Of a stretch of DNA of 64,000 nt, positions 60,512 through 64,000 are shown one piece after another. The notes beneath the pieces are model-generated. The model was not told where the DNA came from, searched no databases, and saw only the letters and a program-made list of their open reading frames with translations. A program made the position numbers and the translations under genes. Numbering within the stretch: the stretch's first letter is position 1; the number at the start of each line of letters is the position of its first letter. Source of the DNA: Bacteroidales bacterium (GTDB lineage Bacteria > Bacteroidota > Bacteroidia > Bacteroidales > UBA932); assembly GCA_024398125.1 (NCBI GenBank), contig JAKSJO010000008.1, forward strand, positions 1 through 64,000, read 5' to 3'.

Positions 60512-61166
60512 CGCGCAGGACAGGGACAGTCTTGCATTTGCCGCCGCGGAATATGAACTGCGGCTGTATGACTGTCCGCCAGACGAGACACTTGGGCTTC
60601 TGATGGCCAAGGCCGGATGTCAGCAGGAGGCTGGGATGTGGACTGACGCGCTCGAGACCTTCGGACGCATACCTATGTTCGCAATGGACGGCCCGACCAG
60701 AACTGAAGTCGTGACATCCATGCTGAGCTGTCTGTACATGAGCGGGCGATATGAAGAATTCATGACAACAGTGGACGAGGCCATGCTGACGGGCATATTC
60801 GGTGATAAGCTGTGCGCCGATCTGGAATCGTATCTGGCCTCGAACCCTATTAAGAGCAGGAGCGAGGACGTCGCCCTTCTCCTGTCGGCTGTGCCCGGAT
60901 TCGGACACTTCTATGCAGGCAAGCCTGTACAGGGACTCGGCCATCTGGCGCTGAACGGGGCCGTCATCGCGGCCGGAATCGCTTCATTCTGCTCGGGTCT
61001 CTACGTCTGCGCATTCCTGGGAGGAGGCATGGTGCTGGCAAGGACCCATACGGGAAACAGCGCCTCGGCAGTGAAGGCAGTCGCCGAATACAACAGTGAA
61101 GCGCAGAGGAAGCGCTGCGAGGCTGTCCTGGGCATGGTTATGCTTCAAGACTCCGAGCTACATTAG
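60447..61166 (+). CDS. Membrane protein paralogous to its upstream neighbour, hypothetical
   Basis: 239 residues with signal peptide (MQGRQLFFLLLAFLSLSLWN, then ADAQ). A helical TPR-like part (TLGLLMAKAGCQQEAGMWTD) is followed by LLLSAVPGFGHFYAGKPVQG and hydrophobic segments (AVIAAGIASFCSGLYVCAFL), as in the upstream protein. The ATG at 60447 lies 65 nt inside the upstream gene in another frame; no later ATG preserves the signal peptide. It ends the four-gene envelope cluster. Confidence 0.75.
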   Translation: MQGRQLFFLLLAFLSLSLWNADAQDRDSLAFAAAEYELRLYDCPPDETLGLLMAKAGCQQEAGMWTDALETFGRIPMFAMDGPTRTEVVTSMLSCLYMSGRYEEFMTTVDEAMLTGIFGDKLCADLESYLASNPIKSRSEDVALLLSAVPGFGHFYAGKPVQGLGHLALNGAVIAAGIASFCSGLYVCAFLGGGMVLARTHTGNSASAVKAVAEYNSEAQRKRCEAVLGMVMLQDSELH

Positions 61167-61188
61167 GCATTCTTTCAAAACAACTTCT

Positions 61189-61226
61189 TATATTTGCAAT
61201 TCTGTCCCGTGTGAGACAGATTTTTT
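61189..61226 (+). promoter_or_regulatory. -7 box with a terminator-like hairpin at the expected transcript start
   Basis: TATATTTG (61189-61196, exact match) is followed 4 nt later by TCTGTC/GACAGA (61201-61206 and 61215-61220) and six Ts (61221-61226). The hairpin could end the upstream operon or form the 5' end of the kinase-murQ mRNA, whose ATG is at 61242. Confidence 0.55.
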
Positions 61227-61241
61227 GCAATAATTCCGCAT

Positions 61242-62108
61242 ATGATAATAATTGTAGAAAGTGGCGCAACCAAGACAGACTGGTGTGCCGTACAGCAGGA
61301 TGGAGGCCTCGTGGAGGTCAAGACCGCGGGTATGAACGTGGCAACCATGCCGGCTGAAGCAATCAACAAGATCATCGCTGAAGCAGCCGCTCAGCTCAAC
61401 CCAGGCGGTGAGAAGGTCGAAGAAGTACATTTTTATGCTGCCGGACTCATCGTGCCGGAAGGAGAGAAGGTTCCAGCTGCCGCTGTGAATCTCGATAAGG
61501 AGCTCAGATCATTCTTCCCGGACGCGGAGATGGAGTACGCATCCGACCTGCTTGATGCCGCGCGTTCAGTCTGCGGCCATGAGCCTGGCATTGCAGTCAT
61601 TCTCGGAACAGGATCCAACAGCTGTTTCTATGATGGCGAGAACATCGTCAAGAATGTCCGCTCTGCAGGATTCATCCTCGGAGACGAGGGCGGTGGAGCC
61701 TGCCTCGGAAAGCTTTTCATGGCGGATTTCCTCAAGGGACTTGTTCCTGAGCCGGTCGCTTCTGAGTTCGCGGCCGAATATGAGGTGGACTATATGACAG
61801 TCGTGAAGAATGTATATCGCAGTGATGCACCATCGAAGTACCTTGGTCAGTTCGCTCCATGGATTCTCGAGCGTTACGACAGCTGCGAGTATGTGCGTGA
61901 CCTCGTCGACACAAACTTCCGCAATTTCATCGAGCGTGCTCTCAAGCAGTACGATATTGCAAACTATCCCGTAGGCGTGGTCGGCGGCTTCGGCTTCCAC
62001 CAGCAGGACAAGCTCCGCAAGGTTGCTTCGGAATACGGCATCCGTTTCAGTGACATAATCGCGGCCCCTATCGAGGGTCTTGTCAAGTATCACACAGGTA
62101 AAAGGTAG
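61242..62108 (+). CDS. BadF/BadG-type sugar kinase, probably N-acetylglucosamine/N-acetylmuramate kinase
   Basis: 288 residues of the ASKHA fold. Phosphate-1 motif IIIVESGATKTDWCAVQQ at the N-terminus, HFYAAGLIVPE, the phosphate-2 region AVILGTGSNSCFYDGENIV, and SAGFILGDEGGGACLGKLFM, then GVVGGFGFHQQDKL. The family includes bacterial GlcNAc/MurNAc kinases. murQ starts 4 nt after its stop, so this enzyme probably supplies MurNAc 6-phosphate during peptidoglycan recycling; that link is inference from the neighbour. Confidence 0.85.
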   Translation: MIIIVESGATKTDWCAVQQDGGLVEVKTAGMNVATMPAEAINKIIAEAAAQLNPGGEKVEEVHFYAAGLIVPEGEKVPAAAVNLDKELRSFFPDAEMEYASDLLDAARSVCGHEPGIAVILGTGSNSCFYDGENIVKNVRSAGFILGDEGGGACLGKLFMADFLKGLVPEPVASEFAAEYEVDYMTVVKNVYRSDAPSKYLGQFAPWILERYDSCEYVRDLVDTNFRNFIERALKQYDIANYPVGVVGGFGFHQQDKLRKVASEYGIRFSDIIAAPIEGLVKYHTGKR

Positions 62109-62112
62109 GATT

Positions 62113-62931
62113 ATGAGAACAACAGAGCAGTCATCTCTCTACAATAATCTCGAGACCCTCTCGACCAGAGAGCTCCTCGACAACATCAATACTGAGGACA
62201 GAAAGGTCCCTGTGGCAGTTGCAGAAGCGATTCCACAGATCGAGAAGCTTGTCGACGGCATCGTCGAGCGTGTGCCTAAGGGCGGACGCATCTTCTATCT
62301 CGGAGCCGGCACCAGCGGCCGTCTCGGCATCGTGGATGCATCCGAGATCCCTCCAACCTATGGCGTGGACGGCCTGTTCATCGGCCTCATCGCCGGAGGA
62401 GACTCTGCAATCCGCAAGGCAGTTGAGTCGGCCGAAGACAAAAAGGTCGGAGGTTGGGATGACATGCAGCCATACGAGCCTACAGTGAACGACATCGTTG
62501 TCGGCATCGCGGCATCCGGCGGCACCCCATACGTTGTCGGAGCCCTCGAAGAGGCTCGCAGCCGCGGAATGCTCACCGCCTGCATCACCTGCAACGCCGG
62601 TTCCCCGGTGGCAGCTGCATGCGACATTCCTATCGAGGTCGTCGTAGGTCCTGAGTTCGTTACCGGAAGTACCAGAATGAAGGCCGGTACCGCCCAGAAA
62701 CTCGTGCTCAACATGATTTCTACCGCAACCATGATACGTCTCGGCCATGTCAAGGGCAACAAGATGCTCGACATGCAGCTGACCAACAAGAAACTCGTGG
62801 ATCGCGGCACCCGCATGATCATGGGAGAGACGGATATCACTGACTACGAGTATGCCAAGTCGCTCCTCCTCAAGTACGGTCAGGTACGCGCAGCCGTCGA
62901 GGCTTACGAATCAGGCGAAGAAAGACAGTAA
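62113..62931 (+). CDS. murQ: N-acetylmuramic acid 6-phosphate etherase
   Basis: 272 residues from ATG at 62113; the earlier in-frame start lies within the kinase gene. MurQ cleaves the lactyl ether of MurNAc 6-phosphate to GlcNAc 6-phosphate in cell-wall recycling. The SIS domain shows GGRIFYLGAGTSGRLGIVDA, EIPPTYG, VVGIAASGGTPYVVGALEEA and VGPEFVTGSTRMKAGTAQKL, all typical. Its stop overlaps the recR start (TAATG). Confidence 0.95.
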   Translation: MRTTEQSSLYNNLETLSTRELLDNINTEDRKVPVAVAEAIPQIEKLVDGIVERVPKGGRIFYLGAGTSGRLGIVDASEIPPTYGVDGLFIGLIAGGDSAIRKAVESAEDKKVGGWDDMQPYEPTVNDIVVGIAASGGTPYVVGALEEARSRGMLTACITCNAGSPVAAACDIPIEVVVGPEFVTGSTRMKAGTAQKLVLNMISTATMIRLGHVKGNKMLDMQLTNKKLVDRGTRMIMGETDITDYEYAKSLLLKYGQVRAAVEAYESGEERQ

Positions 62932-63557
62932 TGAAGGAACAGTATCCATCGGAACTGCTGCAGAACGCAGTCGATGCCATCAGCTCGCTCCCCGGAGTCG
63001 GAAACAGGAGCGCGCTCAGGCTTGCCCTGCACCTTCTCTCGCAGCCGAAGGATAATGTACATCACTTTACAAATTCCATCAACCGGCTGGTTGACGAGGT
63101 CCGCTACTGCAACGAATGCATGATGATCTCCGATACCGACCACTGCAGCATCTGCTCTGACCGCACCCGTGACCACAGGACCGTCTGTGTCGTCGCTACA
63201 GTGCGGGACGTGATGAGCATCGAGGCTACGGGACAGTACCGCGGAGTCTATCATGTTCTCGGCGGCATCATTTCTCCGATCAACGGAATCGGCCCGTCCG
63301 ACCTGACCATACGTCAGCTGGTCGAGCGTATGGGGACGCTTTCGAAGGGGGATGGTGCCAAGCCTGAGGTCATTCTTGCCCTGAGCGGAGACGTCGAGGG
63401 TGAGACCACATCATTCTATATCTATCGCCAGCTCTCAGGACTGGACGTGCAGGTATCTACCCTTGCCCGTGGACTGGGATTCGGCGATGACCTGGAGTAT
63501 GCCGATTCGCTGACCCTCGGACGTTCCATCATCAACCGGCAGACATTCAAACCATAG
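62931..63557 (+). CDS. recR: Recombination protein RecR
   Basis: 208 residues. RecR works with RecF and RecO to load RecA at gaps. A helix-hairpin-helix start (ISSLPGVGNRSALRLALHLL), a C4 zinc finger (YCNECMMISDTDHCSICSDR), a Toprim domain (VCVVATVRDVMSIEATGQYR, GVYHVLGGIISPINGIGPSD) and a conserved C-terminal end (VSTLARGLGFGDDLEYADSL) are all present. It shares a base with murQ and lies 3 nt before mntP. Confidence 0.96.
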   Translation: MKEQYPSELLQNAVDAISSLPGVGNRSALRLALHLLSQPKDNVHHFTNSINRLVDEVRYCNECMMISDTDHCSICSDRTRDHRTVCVVATVRDVMSIEATGQYRGVYHVLGGIISPINGIGPSDLTIRQLVERMGTLSKGDGAKPEVILALSGDVEGETTSFYIYRQLSGLDVQVSTLARGLGFGDDLEYADSLTLGRSIINRQTFKP

Positions 63558-63560
63558 TCT

Positions 63561-64000
63561 ATGAGTTTTCTGACTTCTCTTATCTTCGCTGTGTCACTCT
63601 GTGCGGACTGTTTCGCTGTATCTCTCTGCTCAAGCACATCCTTGAAGAAGATAGACGTGCCTTCCCTTGTGAAGATCATGGTGTCGTTCGCCGTGATCCA
63701 GGCAGGCTTTCTCATGGTCGGCTGGGCATTCGGCTGGGCGCTGGTAGGCCTGGTCGAGAGAATCTCGCATATCATCGGCTTCCTGCTTCTCCTGTACGTG
63801 GGCGGCAGCATGCTGCTGGAAGGAATCAAGGGTGAGGCAGAGAGCAAGGACCTGAACGGTTGGCGCAACATCATCATAGGCGGAATCGCGACCAGTATCG
63901 ACGCTCTTGCCGTAGGTATCTCCCTCTCCATGGACAGCCTTCGTTTTTCCGACCTGTGGATGCTCTTCCTGTTCGTATTCATCGTTACTGCGCTTTCTGT
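63561..64000 (+). CDS. mntP: Putative manganese efflux pump MntP (partial, runs off the window)
   Basis: The frame opens at ATG 63561, 3 nt after recR, and is still open at the last base (146 codons seen). It begins MSFLTSLIFAVSLCADCFAV and has the second conserved block GGIATSIDALAVGISLSMDS. These two Asp-bearing motifs define the MntP/DUF204 family, which exports Mn2+ across the inner membrane. At least four spans are visible. Family MntP proteins have about 185-190 residues, so about 40 are missing. Confidence 0.88.
   Translation, partial: MSFLTSLIFAVSLCADCFAVSLCSSTSLKKIDVPSLVKIMVSFAVIQAGFLMVGWAFGWALVGLVERISHIIGFLLLLYVGGSMLLEGIKGEAESKDLNGWRNIIIGGIATSIDALAVGISLSMDSLRFSDLWMLFLFVFIVTALS

Overview
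The window looks like an ordinary chromosomal segment from a member of the Bacteroidales (Bacteroidota). Evidence seen: many upstream regions carry the Bacteroidota -7 box TAnnTTTG and lack Shine-Dalgarno sequences; the archaeal/eukaryotic-type prolyl-tRNA synthetase is present; families typical of the phylum occur (DUF4954, DUF3078, WbqC, FadL-like and OMP_b-brl_3 barrels, LolA-like and TM2/DUF5683-like envelope proteins). Base composition is near 50% G+C by eye. A gut Rikenellaceae/RC9-like lineage is plausible but is only inference.

Layout. 1-800: end of a porin-like gene and three very small ORFs. 808-3964: membrane-anchored AraC regulator, then a three-gene set of exported proteins. 4114-10561 (minus): GH51 arabinofuranosidase, then the glmS-DUF4954-greA cluster. 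10634-13744 (minus): sugar/H+ symporter and an acyl-CoA ligase. 13907-16646: LytTR regulator and SF1 helicase. 16739-21396: GH2 glycosidase with an inserted LamG-like domain and a flavodoxin-like lipoprotein. 21440-29187: second DUF4954 protein, NlpC/P60 hydrolase, small barrel, lipoprotein nuclease, tilS, DUF3078 barrel, proS. 29309-32208: Tyr/Trp/Ser-rich lipoprotein and a FadL-like barrel. 32198-35663 (minus): wbqC-lpxA-lpxC-lpxD for lipid A and surface glycans. 35810-40500: rimP-nusA-infB. 40574: tRNA-Gln. 41046-44066: TonB-receptor-like barrel flanked by inverted copies of an intergenic repeat. 44381-50989: phoH, then SPOR lipoprotein, M28-like/TonB fusion, leuS and yitT. 51120-55624: second membrane AraC protein, Gly/Met-rich exported protein, RluA-type pseudouridine synthase, dnaK. 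55682-56818 (minus): nadD and gmk. 56897-61166: fructose-bisphosphate aldolase, FKBP isomerase and a cluster of TM2, LolA-like and DUF5683-like envelope proteins. 61242-end: BadF-type sugar kinase, murQ, recR, mntP.

Themes: envelope building (glmS, lpx genes, murQ with its kinase, LolA-like protein, several barrels) is mixed with core translation genes (infB, nusA, rimP, leuS, proS, tilS, tRNA-Gln) and plant-glycan enzymes (GH51, GH2, sugar symporter).

The most unusual signals are: (1) a ~100-bp intergenic repeat, two direct copies and one inverted diverged copy, whose hairpins are kept by compensatory base changes; (2) nadD lying in the same frame directly after the gmk UGA with no usable start codon before its conserved N-terminus; (3) an M28-like peptidase that has lost most metal ligands and is fused to a TonB C-terminal domain; (4) three genes whose ATG lies exactly 4 nt after a -7 box, predicting leaderless mRNAs. 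I saw no insertion sequence, prophage or CRISPR array.
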